DNA of 64,000 nucleotides from positions 4,341,001 through 4,405,000 of the forward strand of contig NZ_CP033433.1 of NCBI RefSeq assembly GCF_003713065.1. The letters are read 5' to 3'. Both the position numbers and the translations under genes were made by a program. The notes beneath the pieces were generated by a model. The model saw only the letters and a list, made by a program, of their open reading frames with translations, had not been told where the DNA came from and made no database searches. The DNA comes from Cohnella candidum (GTDB lineage: Bacteria > Bacillota > Bacilli > Paenibacillales > Paenibacillaceae). Below, piece after piece: positions 42,382 through 49,980 of the stretch (position 1 is its first letter; each line of letters opens with the position of its first letter).

Positions 42382-42777
42382 ATGGCGAAGAAGGGGCAAA
42401 AATTTGTTACGTATAGCTTCGAAACGAAGAAGAAAGCAATTGAAATGCGACTTCAAGGAATGACAAAACAGAAAGTGGCAGAGGTACTCGGAATCGAGGA
42501 TATTACTCGACTAAAAGTATGGATGAGACGCTACAAGCAGATGGGCGAGTACGGGCTTATGGATCACCGTGGGAAACGGAAAGAGTATGTCGATGAAGAT
42601 CGCTATGTACGGCGTTTGGAGATGGAGAATGCCGTCCTAAAAAAGTGGTTGGCCATTACGAAGGCGGAGGTGTACCAGAGAAATATAGGCTCGTCCATGA
42701 GCTCCGTGAAAACTTTAGCGTCACTGAGCTCTGTAAGGAAGTCGGCGTTTCCCGCAGTGGATACTACGCCTATGTAA
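42382..42777 (+). CDS. IS3-family transposase OrfA (helix-turn-helix protein)
   Basis: A 131-residue protein with an N-terminal helix-turn-helix (KKKAIEMRLQGMTKQKVAEVLGI) and a C-terminal leucine-zipper-like helix (RRLEMENAVLKKWLA). It helps bind the element ends. The ATG at 42382 follows AGGGGG 11 bases upstream; an earlier GTG at 42370 is less likely. The slippery sequence near its codon 87 lets some ribosomes shift into OrfB and make the OrfAB transposase. Confidence 0.88.
   Translation: MAKKGQKFVTYSFETKKKAIEMRLQGMTKQKVAEVLGIEDITRLKVWMRRYKQMGEYGLMDHRGKRKEYVDEDRYVRRLEMENAVLKKWLAITKAEVYQRNIGSSMSSVKTLASLSSVRKSAFPAVDTTPM
42639..42645 (+). other. Programmed -1 frameshift site A AAA AAG
   Basis: The heptamer lies in the correct phase of OrfA (A, AAA, AAG) and moves ribosomes into the OrfB frame, whose open stretch begins here. 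This is the classic IS3-family arrangement. Confidence 0.85.
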
Positions 42778-43532
42778 AGCGGATGTATGTGGATAAGGAT
42801 AAAGCAGCAAAGCAGTTAGTTCGTGCCACCTTTGAGCGATACAAAGGGATTTACGGCTACCGGCAAGTTCAGCTTTTCCTGCACCAGGATCACGGTATCT
42901 GGATCAATCACAAGAAAGTACTGCGGTTAATGCAAGGGATGGGACTTCGCTCCAAAATTCGCCGCAAGTACCGTCCGTACAGCCGGACTTGGAACATAGG
43001 CGACCGAGTAGCAAGAAACATCTTAGATCGCCAATTCCGGGCAGATGCACCGAACCAAAAATGGGTCACCGATATTACGCAGTATCGAGTTGGAGATTCC
43101 TGGCTGTACCTCTCCGCCATAAAAGACTTATGCCAGAACGAAATCGTCGCTCACCATATAAGTGAGAGTAATGACACGGAACTTGTATTGCAGACATTCG
43201 CAAAGGCATTCGAAACGGAGAAGGACGTGACCGGTCTGATCGTTCACAGCGATCAGGGAACCCAGTACACGTCCTACAAGTACCACGACATGCTGCCAAA
43301 GGTTGGCGCCCAAATCAGCATGTCACGCCGAGGCAATTGTTATGACAATGCCTCCATGGAGAGCTTCTTCTCGCATTTGAAAGCGGAAGGGCTCTACCCC
43401 TATGATATTCGAACCTTTGAAGAAGCACAAAGGCGAATTGATGAGTACATCCACTTTTACAATCATTGTCGACCGCAAAGAAAATTGAACAAGCTGACTC
43501 CGGTTCAATACCGGCGCCAGCTTGTCGGGTAG
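42645..43532 (+). CDS. IS3-family transposase OrfB (DDE integrase domain)
   Basis: A 295-residue frame, normally expressed as the OrfAB fusion. It has an HTH_21-like region (YGYRQVQLFLHQDHGIWINHKKVLRLM, about 66-92) and a retroviral-integrase-type DDE core. The first Asp is in WVTDITQYRV, the second in HSDQGTQYTS, and the Glu in NASMESFFSHLK. The C-terminus FYNHCRPQRKLNKLTPVQYRR is typical. The frame opens at a GTG on the slippage site. Intact catalytic residues suggest an active element. Confidence 0.92.
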   Translation: MVGHYEGGGVPEKYRLVHELRENFSVTELCKEVGVSRSGYYAYVKRMYVDKDKAAKQLVRATFERYKGIYGYRQVQLFLHQDHGIWINHKKVLRLMQGMGLRSKIRRKYRPYSRTWNIGDRVARNILDRQFRADAPNQKWVTDITQYRVGDSWLYLSAIKDLCQNEIVAHHISESNDTELVLQTFAKAFETEKDVTGLIVHSDQGTQYTSYKYHDMLPKVGAQISMSRRGNCYDNASMESFFSHLKAEGLYPYDIRTFEEAQRRIDEYIHFYNHCRPQRKLNKLTPVQYRRQLVG

Positions 43533-43612
43533 GGTTTTTCTTTAGTGTCCGCTAAATGGGGTCTTGACCAGACTGAGGGGGTGCTTTTCGTTTAGATGCA
43601 TGGGAATGACAA

Positions 43613-43654
43613 CAAAGCCGTATCCCTTAGCTGAGCGAAGGGGATACGGCTTTG
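43613..43654 (-). terminator. Terminator of the helD-like gene
   Basis: CAAAGCCGTATCCC (43613-43626) pairs perfectly with GGGATACGGCTTTG (43641-43654). It lies 15 bases beyond the minus-strand stop. The T tract is weak, but the 14-bp stem is strong. Confidence 0.7.
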
Positions 43655-43668
43655 TAGGTATATAGCGG

Positions 43669-45780
43669 TTACTGGGTTGTCAGTGTGAGCAGGGGAGAAC
43701 TCTTGCCTTGATACAGCAGCGTCAGCCGGTGAAGCGCCCGGGTGCAGGCGACGTACAGCAGCTTGGCGTCCTGGGGATCGTCCGCGTAGTGCTCGGCATC
43801 GGCGTCGGCCAGCAGGACGGCGTCGAATTCGAGCCCCTTCGCCAAATACACGGGGACGATGGAGACGCCGCCGCCGTAGCGGGTCTGGCCCTCCGAGATC
43901 AACCTCGCCTCGACGCCGGCTTTCTCCAATTCGGCCGCCAGCTCGCGGCAATTGTCGTCCGTCCGCGCGATGACCGCGATCGTCTGCATGCCGCGGGTCC
44001 GGTTATCGGCGATGTAGGCGGAGATGCGCGCGATTTTCTCTTCGGAAGAGCGGACCTCGGCGACTTCCACCGGATCGCCGCTGCGGAACACGGGCTGGGC
44101 CGGCGGCAGCGAAGTGCCGGTGAACGGCAGGATCCGGTTCGAGAATTCGATGATTTCGAGCGTGGAGCGGTAGCTCATCCGAAGCTCGTGGTACGCCCTG
44201 CGGTCCTCCGGAAACACGGAGGACAGCTCTTCCCAGCGCTGGACGCCGCGATAAGCGTGAATTCCTTGCGCCAAATCCCCGAGAATCGTGAAGGAGGGCT
44301 CGACCATCATCGTATGGAGCAAGGCGATTTGGAAAGGCGGCACGTCCTGGGCTTCGTCGAGCACGACATGGTCGAACGTCTCGTCCGGGCCGTGGAAGCG
44401 GCGGTGGATCCAGACGAGCGCGGGAAGGTCCTCGGGCATCGCCTGCCCTTTTTTCAGCAGGGCCTTGGTCCGCGCGGCCAGGTCTGCCGGCACGAAGGCT
44501 TCCGGCTGCTCGAATAAGCTGCGGTAGAACGTCATAGGGTCCGCTTGCGGCAGCTTTTTCTCGAACGCTTTCAGTCGCTGCTTGCCCGTTTTGGCCCGTT
44601 CCTTGCGGATTTTGGGATCGCCGATTTCCTTGAGCTGCATCTCGAGCCAGCGGTTGATCCGCCCGATCAGCCGTTCGCGGCGTTTGGCCAGCGGGTAGTG
44701 CCGGTATTCGACGTCGAACCATTCGCGGATCGTGCCGGCCGGAAGCATGCGGCGGTCCCAGGCTTCGAAATTTTCGTCCTTCAAGTACGCGTCCTCGTAC
44801 CGGTTCAGCTCAGCTTCGATCCAATCGCGGTAGCGCAAGGAGCCTTTGAACCTGCCGGGCGTGAGGTCGTCGATCGCGGGACGCCGTCCCGCGGTGGAGA
44901 ACCATATCTCGCCCTCCCCGCCGGCCTCTGCCAGACGGACGCTTTCGCCGAGCTTATCAAGCGCCCAATCCGCGAACGTCGTCTGCCGTACGCTGCCGAC
45001 GCCGAGCTCGGGGAGAACGCCTGAAATATAATCGAGGAACATGGCGTTCGGAGCGAAAATGATCATCCGTTCCGCCTTCACTTGGTCTTGGTACTGGTAC
45101 AGCAGGAAAGCCAGCCGGTGCAAAGCGACCGTCGTTTTGCCCGATCCCGCGGCGCCCTGGATGATGATCGCCAGGCGGCGGGGAGCGCGGATGATCCGGT
45201 CCTGCTCCGACTGGATCGTCGAGACGATGTCCCGGAGACGGTTGTCTTTCTTCTCGCCGAGCCGATAGAGCAGGAATTCGTCGCTGAGACCGAGATTCTC
45301 TCCTCCGCGCACGTAGCTCTCGACGACCCGCTGCAGGATGCGGTCCCGGATCGACAGGTTCCTTTTGCGGTGCACCTCTCCCTCCACGCTGCCTTCGGGC
45401 GCTTCGTAGATGACCGATTCGTCGCCGCCGGTGAAGGAATAGAACAAGCTGGCCACCGGGGCCCGCCAGTCGATGATGTAGGGCTCGCCGGTGTCCCTTC
45501 GGTCCATGCCCCGTTTGCCGATATAGAGCGGGGCGGGGGCTTGCCGTCCCTTCTCCTGGAAGTCGAGCCGTCCGAAATACGGCTCCGTCCCGAGCACCTT
45601 CAGCCGCTGGCGGGTCTCCTCCCGCTTGGCTTCGAGCAGCTGCTCCACGAAATCCTGGCCGCGGTAAACGGGGCCTATGGCGGAGTGCTGCCGTTCGATC
45701 TCTTCGAACGTATGGTTCAGTCTGGATCGTTCTTCTTCGTACATGTCCGTTGCGTCGTCGGTGTCCTGCGTATGGTTCAT
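43669..45780 (-). CDS. helD: RNA polymerase recycling motor HelD
   Basis: A 703-residue UvrD-like ATPase of the HelD (YvgS) family, which removes stalled RNA polymerase from DNA. The N-terminal helical arm (about 1-70) enters the polymerase secondary channel. Walker A GAAGSGKTTVALHRLAFLLY lies near 205, Walker B DEAQDVPP near 480, and the helicase-like motifs AYRGVQRW, SYRSTLEI and YVACTRALHRL follow. The start is ATG 45780 with GGGAGGAAAGAC upstream; the longer frame to 45831 lacks a ribosome site. Confidence 0.93.
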   Translation of the reverse strand: MNHTQDTDDATDMYEEERSRLNHTFEEIERQHSAIGPVYRGQDFVEQLLEAKREETRQRLKVLGTEPYFGRLDFQEKGRQAPAPLYIGKRGMDRRDTGEPYIIDWRAPVASLFYSFTGGDESVIYEAPEGSVEGEVHRKRNLSIRDRILQRVVESYVRGGENLGLSDEFLLYRLGEKKDNRLRDIVSTIQSEQDRIIRAPRRLAIIIQGAAGSGKTTVALHRLAFLLYQYQDQVKAERMIIFAPNAMFLDYISGVLPELGVGSVRQTTFADWALDKLGESVRLAEAGGEGEIWFSTAGRRPAIDDLTPGRFKGSLRYRDWIEAELNRYEDAYLKDENFEAWDRRMLPAGTIREWFDVEYRHYPLAKRRERLIGRINRWLEMQLKEIGDPKIRKERAKTGKQRLKAFEKKLPQADPMTFYRSLFEQPEAFVPADLAARTKALLKKGQAMPEDLPALVWIHRRFHGPDETFDHVVLDEAQDVPPFQIALLHTMMVEPSFTILGDLAQGIHAYRGVQRWEELSSVFPEDRRAYHELRMSYRSTLEIIEFSNRILPFTGTSLPPAQPVFRSGDPVEVAEVRSSEEKIARISAYIADNRTRGMQTIAVIARTDDNCRELAAELEKAGVEARLISEGQTRYGGGVSIVPVYLAKGLEFDAVLLADADAEHYADDPQDAKLLYVACTRALHRLTLLYQGKSSPLLTLTTQ

Positions 45781-45849
45781 GTCTTTCCTCCCTCTCCCGT
45801 TCATCGATTGGCGCCAGTACCCATTTTGCACAAAAAATCGGAAAAAGAA

Positions 45850-45878
45850 TAGACTTATGTTATCCTTTTTGGTATGAT
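45850..45878 (+). promoter_or_regulatory. Possible promoter of ywhD
   Basis: TAGACT (45850-45855) and TATGAT (45873-45878) with a 17-bp spacer. The -35 matches consensus at four of six positions. It would give a leader of about 115 bases before ywhD. Confidence 0.5.
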
Positions 45879-45942
45879 GTTGGTTGTCGGATTACCTGAA
45901 AAAGATAGAACAAACGTTCGTATTTATGAATAAGAACAGATG

Positions 45943-45984
45943 ACGGGTGGGGACCTTCTTCGGAGGATTCTTGGCCCGTTTTTT
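45943..45984 (+). terminator. Terminator-like hairpin in the ywhD leader
   Basis: ACGGG (45943-45947) pairs with CCCGT (45975-45979), and an inner CCTTC/GGAGG stem closes on a 3-base loop. Six T residues follow. It lies between the putative promoter and the ywhD ribosome site, so it could be an attenuator. Confidence 0.45.
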
Positions 45985-46001
45985 AACGGAGGTCGAGGGA
46001 C

Positions 46002-46508
46002 GTGGAAAACAACGAAAAGCCGCCGGAGAAGAAGAAACTGGCGCTGAACGTGGTCAGCAATAAGGAGCACAAAGGGTTCGGGGCGGGCACCATCGACCTG
46101 AGCCAGGTCGCCTGCGTCATCATCGACCGCGGCGAGGCCTACCTCGACGTCGGCGCGATGCACGCAAAGAGCAAGGTCGAACGGGGAATCAAGTTCTCGC
46201 CGAACAAGGAAGACGTGCCGAACGGACGTCCCTGCTGGGTCGTATGGGTAGCGGTCGACCGCAGGGAAGACGGCAGCTACTACGCAGGTGTGACGTCTTG
46301 CGAGATGCTGGTGGACGAGGAAGCGCGGCGGGGCTGGAAGGTGCTGCCCGACCACGTGAACCGGCTGGACGCCGCGCTGAAGCGGAAAATCATGCTCGAC
46401 AACATCGGTCCGGAAGAGAAGGCGGCTTTGAAGAAGCTGCTGATCGAGCACAACGCCGAATGGTGGGACCGCTCGACGGACGCGCTGAAGGAAGCTTTGA
46501 ACGCATAA
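46002..46508 (+). CDS. ywhD: YwhD family protein
   Basis: A 168-residue cytoplasmic protein of the YwhD family, whose function is unknown. Conserved-looking parts are LNVVSNKEHKGFGAGTIDLS, IDRGEAYLDVGAMHAKSKVE and RPCWVVWVAVDR. The next genes, pbpG and speE, are in the same neighbourhood as in Bacillus subtilis, which supports the call, though pbpG is inverted here. The start is GTG 46002 preceded by GGAGGTCGAGGG. A strong terminator follows. Confidence 0.9.
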   Translation: MENNEKPPEKKKLALNVVSNKEHKGFGAGTIDLSQVACVIIDRGEAYLDVGAMHAKSKVERGIKFSPNKEDVPNGRPCWVVWVAVDRREDGSYYAGVTSCEMLVDEEARRGWKVLPDHVNRLDAALKRKIMLDNIGPEEKAALKKLLIEHNAEWWDRSTDALKEALNA

Positions 46509-46519
46509 GGGAACGTGCG

Positions 46520-46547
46520 AAACCCCGGCCGGGAGGCCGGGGTTTTT
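46520..46547 (+). terminator. Terminator of ywhD
   Basis: An 11-bp perfect stem (46520-46530 with 46535-46545) around GGGA, with five T residues. Confidence 0.93.
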
Positions 46548-46688
46548 GTTTGGGAGCGGCAGGTTGACCGAGACTCCTCTCGCGTGCAGTTCGATTTTGC
46601 CCGCTTGCGGAGGAGGATTCGCCTGCGGTCGGTTTAGGCGCTCCAAGTGTGCAAAATCGGGCCGGGTATGATGAAGTGTTACCGAGTC

Positions 46689-48740
46689 TCACCAATGCCA
46701 CATGCGCCGCATTTTCTTCCACCAGCCGCCGCCGTTCGCGCCCGAAGACTCTTTGTCCGCTTCCGCCTCGCCGTGCACCGAGCACATCTCGGTCGGCTCC
46801 GTGCCGACGAGGAACGTCTCCAGCACCGGCTTCGGACAGCCGGAGGTGGCCAGCATGCCGTTCCCCGGGTCGACGTACACGCTGACGACGCCTTCCGGCA
46901 TCGGAAAATCCGTCGGCGGCTTCTCCTTCAACGCGCCTTCGAGAAAATCCGCGAAAATCGGCGCGGCCCGGTGCGCGTCGCCGGAGCCGAGCGAACGCCC
47001 GCGGTCGTAGCCGACCCACACCGCCGCCGTCAACTCGGGCGTATAGCCGACGAACCAGGCGTCGGAGTCGGTCGTCCCGGTTTTGCCGGCGACCGGACGT
47101 TTGATCATGCCGGCGACCCGGTGGGCGGTGCCGCCGGCGTCGAACACGCTCTGCAGCAGCCGGGTGGTCACGTAGGCTACGGACGGCGGCATGACGGGCG
47201 TGGAATGCGGATGCGCCTCGTACAGCACTTTGCCGTCGCGGTCTTGGATTCGCAGGATGGCGAGCGCGGAGGTTTTGCTGCCTCCGTTCGCGAACACGGA
47301 GTAAGCCGACGCCATTTCGAACGGGCTGACGGGGAACGTGCCGAGCGCCAGAGAAGGAACCGCCTTGAGCGGCGAAGTGATGCCGAGCCGCCGCGCGGTG
47401 GACATGACCTCTTCCGGCCCGACCTGCATGATCGTGTTGACCGCGTAAATGTTGTCCGACGCGGCAATCGCTTGGCGCAGGCTGATTTCCGTATTGAAAT
47501 AGCGGTCGTTGAAGTTGCTGGGGCGGTAGATCTCCCGATTGTTGTCGTAGTAGAAAATGGTCGGCTCGCTGCGGAAGCGAGTCGAGGGCGTGACGACCCT
47601 TTGCTCCAAGGCGGTGGCGTACACGATCGGCTTGAAGGAGGAGCCGGGCTGCCTCGTCGTGGCGAACACGCGGTTATATTGGTTGCGTTTGTAGCTGAGC
47701 CCGCCGACCATCGCCTTGATGTAGCCGTTGCGGGGATCCATGGCGACGAGCGCCGTCTGAAGCTGCGAATCCTTCGGAAAGCCCCGTTTCACCGCCTCTT
47801 CCGCCGCGCGCTGCATGTTCATGTCCAGCGTGGTCGTGATCGACAAGCCGCCTTCGTTCAGCAGCCGCTCGTCGATTCCGAGCCGTTCGACCGCGATCCT
47901 TTTGACGTAATCCGCGAAATACGGCGCGTTCCGGTCCGGCTCTTCCGGCAAAGGTTTCACGACGGGCTTATCCCGCGAAGCCGCAGTCGCCTGCTCCCGA
48001 GTGATCTCTTTCGTCTCCAGCATCGCCTGAAGCACGGTGTGCCGCCGTTTTTCGGCTTCCGCCGGATGGAGATGCGGAGAGTAATAGCGCGGTCCCTTAG
48101 GGATGCCCGCCAACAGCGCGCTTTCCGACAGCGTCAGATCCTTGGCGGACTTGCCGAAGTACATTCGGGCGGCCGCTTCCGCGCCGTAGGCTCCGTGACC
48201 GTAATAGATTTGGTTCAAATACATCTGCAAAATTTCGTCCTTGGAGTACGTCTGCTCCAAGCGGGCGGCGTACCAGGCTTCCTTCAGCTTGCGGGACCAC
48301 GTTCTCTGGTGGCTCAAATACAAATTCCGCGCCAGCTGCTGGGTCAGGGTGCTTGCGCCTTCCCGTTTCGACAAATGCCGGACGTCGACCCACGCCGCCC
48401 TGGCTAAACCTCTTACGTCGACGCCGGAATGCTCGTAGAACCGGCGGTCCTCCACGGCCAGCGTGGCTTTCACGAGCCAGGGGGAAATGTCCGCCAGCTT
48501 CACGGGACGCCGATTGACGCCTCCCGCGAGCGTCGCGATGACGGTGCCTTCCGAATCCAAGATTTGCGTCGATTGCGGCACGGCGCCGGTCGGCAGCGCC
48601 CCGAGCCGGTGAAACGCGATGCTGCCGGCTGTCGCAACGACGAGACACGCGAGCGTGAACCAGGCCAGCCGCTTCCGCAGCGGCTCCAGTCGCCAAGGCG
48701 CCCGCGGTTTTCGCGGCTTATTCTCTTGATGCGAATGCAT
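46689..48740 (-). CDS. pbpG: Class A penicillin-binding protein (PbpG/PBP2d-like)
   Basis: A 683-residue bifunctional peptidoglycan synthase. A membrane anchor spans residues 26-44. The glycosyltransferase domain (about 70-245) has the catalytic Glu in AVEDRRFYEHSGVD and the TLTQQLARN motif. The transpeptidase domain (about 315-600) has the active-site Ser in PGSSFKP near 366, SDN, and KTGTTD near 551. The start is ATG 48740 with GGGAGG nine bases upstream; the much longer frame to 48866 would add unlikely sequence. It is flanked by ywhD and speE as in Bacillus, where the orthologue helps spore-wall synthesis. Confidence 0.92.
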   Translation of the reverse strand: MHSHQENKPRKPRAPWRLEPLRKRLAWFTLACLVVATAGSIAFHRLGALPTGAVPQSTQILDSEGTVIATLAGGVNRRPVKLADISPWLVKATLAVEDRRFYEHSGVDVRGLARAAWVDVRHLSKREGASTLTQQLARNLYLSHQRTWSRKLKEAWYAARLEQTYSKDEILQMYLNQIYYGHGAYGAEAAARMYFGKSAKDLTLSESALLAGIPKGPRYYSPHLHPAEAEKRRHTVLQAMLETKEITREQATAASRDKPVVKPLPEEPDRNAPYFADYVKRIAVERLGIDERLLNEGGLSITTTLDMNMQRAAEEAVKRGFPKDSQLQTALVAMDPRNGYIKAMVGGLSYKRNQYNRVFATTRQPGSSFKPIVYATALEQRVVTPSTRFRSEPTIFYYDNNREIYRPSNFNDRYFNTEISLRQAIAASDNIYAVNTIMQVGPEEVMSTARRLGITSPLKAVPSLALGTFPVSPFEMASAYSVFANGGSKTSALAILRIQDRDGKVLYEAHPHSTPVMPPSVAYVTTRLLQSVFDAGGTAHRVAGMIKRPVAGKTGTTDSDAWFVGYTPELTAAVWVGYDRGRSLGSGDAHRAAPIFADFLEGALKEKPPTDFPMPEGVVSVYVDPGNGMLATSGCPKPVLETFLVGTEPTEMCSVHGEAEADKESSGANGGGWWKKMRRMWHW

Positions 48741-48834
48741 GGGGCAGCGCCTCCCGTAACGCCGAAGCGGAATCATTTTCCTTTTAGTATGGAGTAGGGA
48801 GGCGAGGGCTATTCTTCGCGTCAAGGTTCGAATG

Positions 48835-48862
48835 TTGCTTTTTGCGGGTGATATCATATAAT
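48835..48862 (+). promoter_or_regulatory. Sigma-A-type promoter of speE
   Basis: TTGCTT (48835-48840) and a perfect TATAAT (48857-48862) with a 16-bp spacer. A GAGGCG-ACAGG-CGCCTC hairpin lies in the leader (48887-48904) before the ribosome site. Confidence 0.75.
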
Positions 48863-48933
48863 ACAACTTGTCCGAATTAACGGAAGAGAGGCGACAGGCG
48901 CCTCATCACAATACATAAGGAAGAAGGGATCCC

Positions 48934-49770
48934 ATGTCCTCCATGGAACTGTGGTATACCGAGAAGCAGACCGAGAACTACGGCATCACGATGAAAGTGA
49001 AGCAAACGATGGTGCACGAACAGACCGAATTCCAAGAGCTCGCCATGATCGAGACGGAGGAATGGGGCAACATGCTCGTGCTGGACGGCATGGTCATGAC
49101 GACGATCAAGGACGAATTCGTCTACCATGAAATGGTCGCGCACGTTCCGCTGTTCACCCACCCGAATCCGGAAACCGTCCTCGTCGTAGGCGGCGGCGAC
49201 GGCGGCGTCATCCGCGAGGTGCTGAAGCACCCGAAAGTGAAGAAGGCCGTGCTCGTCGACATCGACGGCAAAGTCATCGAATACTCGAAGAAGTATTTGC
49301 CGGAAATCGCGGGCAAGCTGGACGACCCGCGCGTCGAAGTGCTCGTGAACGACGGCTTCATGCACATCCACGACCATAAGAACACCTATGACGTCGTCAT
49401 GGCGGATACGACGGAGCCGATGGGACCGGCCGTGCAGCTGTTCACGCGCGGTTTTTATCAAGGAATCTACGAGTCGCTGAAGGAAGACGGACTGTTCGTG
49501 GCGCAAACGGACAACCCGTGGTTCAAAGCCGACTTGATCCAAAGCGTCAACCGCGACGTGAAGGAAGTGTTCCCGCTCGTCCGCGTGTACGCGGCCAACG
49601 TGCCGACGTACCCGAGCGGCCTGTGGACGTTCACGATGGGCAGCAAGAAGCACGATCCGCTGGCCGTCGACGAAAGCGCGATCCCGGAGCTGGACACGAA
49701 ATATTACTCGCCGAGATTGCATAAAGCGTGCTTCGTGCTTCCGAAGTTCGTGGAAGATTTGACGAAATAA
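48934..49770 (+). CDS. speE: Spermidine synthase
   Basis: A 278-residue aminopropyltransferase that makes spermidine from putrescine and decarboxylated S-adenosylmethionine. The binding motif [15 protein letters not shown] lies near 85-99, the acidic [18 protein letters not shown] near 108, and the catalytic Asp region [11 protein letters not shown] near 154-164. Length is normal. The usual partner speB does not follow; a methyl-accepting protein does, after a terminator. Confidence 0.96.
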   Translation: MSSMELWYTEKQTENYGITMKVKQTMVHEQTEFQELAMIETEEWGNMLVLDGMVMTTIKDEFVYHEMVAHVPLFTHPNPETVLVVGGGDGGVIREVLKHPKVKKAVLVDIDGKVIEYSKKYLPEIAGKLDDPRVEVLVNDGFMHIHDHKNTYDVVMADTTEPMGPAVQLFTRGFYQGIYESLKEDGLFVAQTDNPWFKADLIQSVNRDVKEVFPLVRVYAANVPTYPSGLWTFTMGSKKHDPLAVDESAIPELDTKYYSPRLHKACFVLPKFVEDLTK

Positions 49771-49794
49771 AGAATGTATGGAGGAAAACCTCCC

Positions 49795-49830
49795 AAAGAC
49801 CCGCGGCATCGAGCGCTGCGGGTCTTTTTA
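49795..49830 (+). terminator. Terminator of speE
   Basis: AAAGACCCGC (49795-49804) pairs with GCGGGTCTTT (49818-49827), then more T residues. Confidence 0.92.
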
Positions 49831-49980
49831 TTTTGGAAGATGCATAAAACCTGACATTAGATTAATGAATTTCCCTATATATATTCGGATTTATGAATAA
49901 TTACTGTTAAAAATAACTAATTCATGTTACAATCCCTCACAAAGAGAGAATATTCCGACGGGTGGAAGAGGGGATCGTAC

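Larger units (their letters stand above)
42302..43570 (+). mobile_element. IS3-family insertion sequence (IS150-like group)
   Basis: A 1269-bp element. The left end TGAAGTGCACCCCTTATAGTGGAC and the complement of the right end TGGTCAAGACCCCATTTAGCGGAC agree at 15 of 24 positions, with TG tips. A 3-bp GAC repeat (42299-42301 and 43571-43573) flanks it. It has two overlapping transposase frames joined by a -1 slippage site, the standard IS3 layout. All parts look intact. Confidence 0.9.
42242..43591. mobile_element. Short palindromic element (about 80 bp, IS left-end relative) split by an IS3-family insertion
   Basis: Bases 42242-42301 closely match the first 60 bases of the IS at 42302 (TGAAGTGCACCCC, GTGGACATTGGAAAAA, GGTGTTA, CCGATGA). 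Bases 43571-43591 (GAGGGGGTGCTTTTCGT) match the next part of the same IS end. Joined, they form a roughly 80-bp element with imperfect inverted ends (GAAGTGCACCCC against GAAAAGCACCCC). TTAG flanks it on the left (42238-42241), and TTAG lies at 43592-43595 on the right, a possible 4-bp target duplication. Confidence 0.65.

Noticed and set aside
46647..48407. A 586-codon plus-strand frame opposite pbpG
   Set aside because: Shadow of a gene whose transpeptidase and glycosyltransferase motifs are all on the minus strand.
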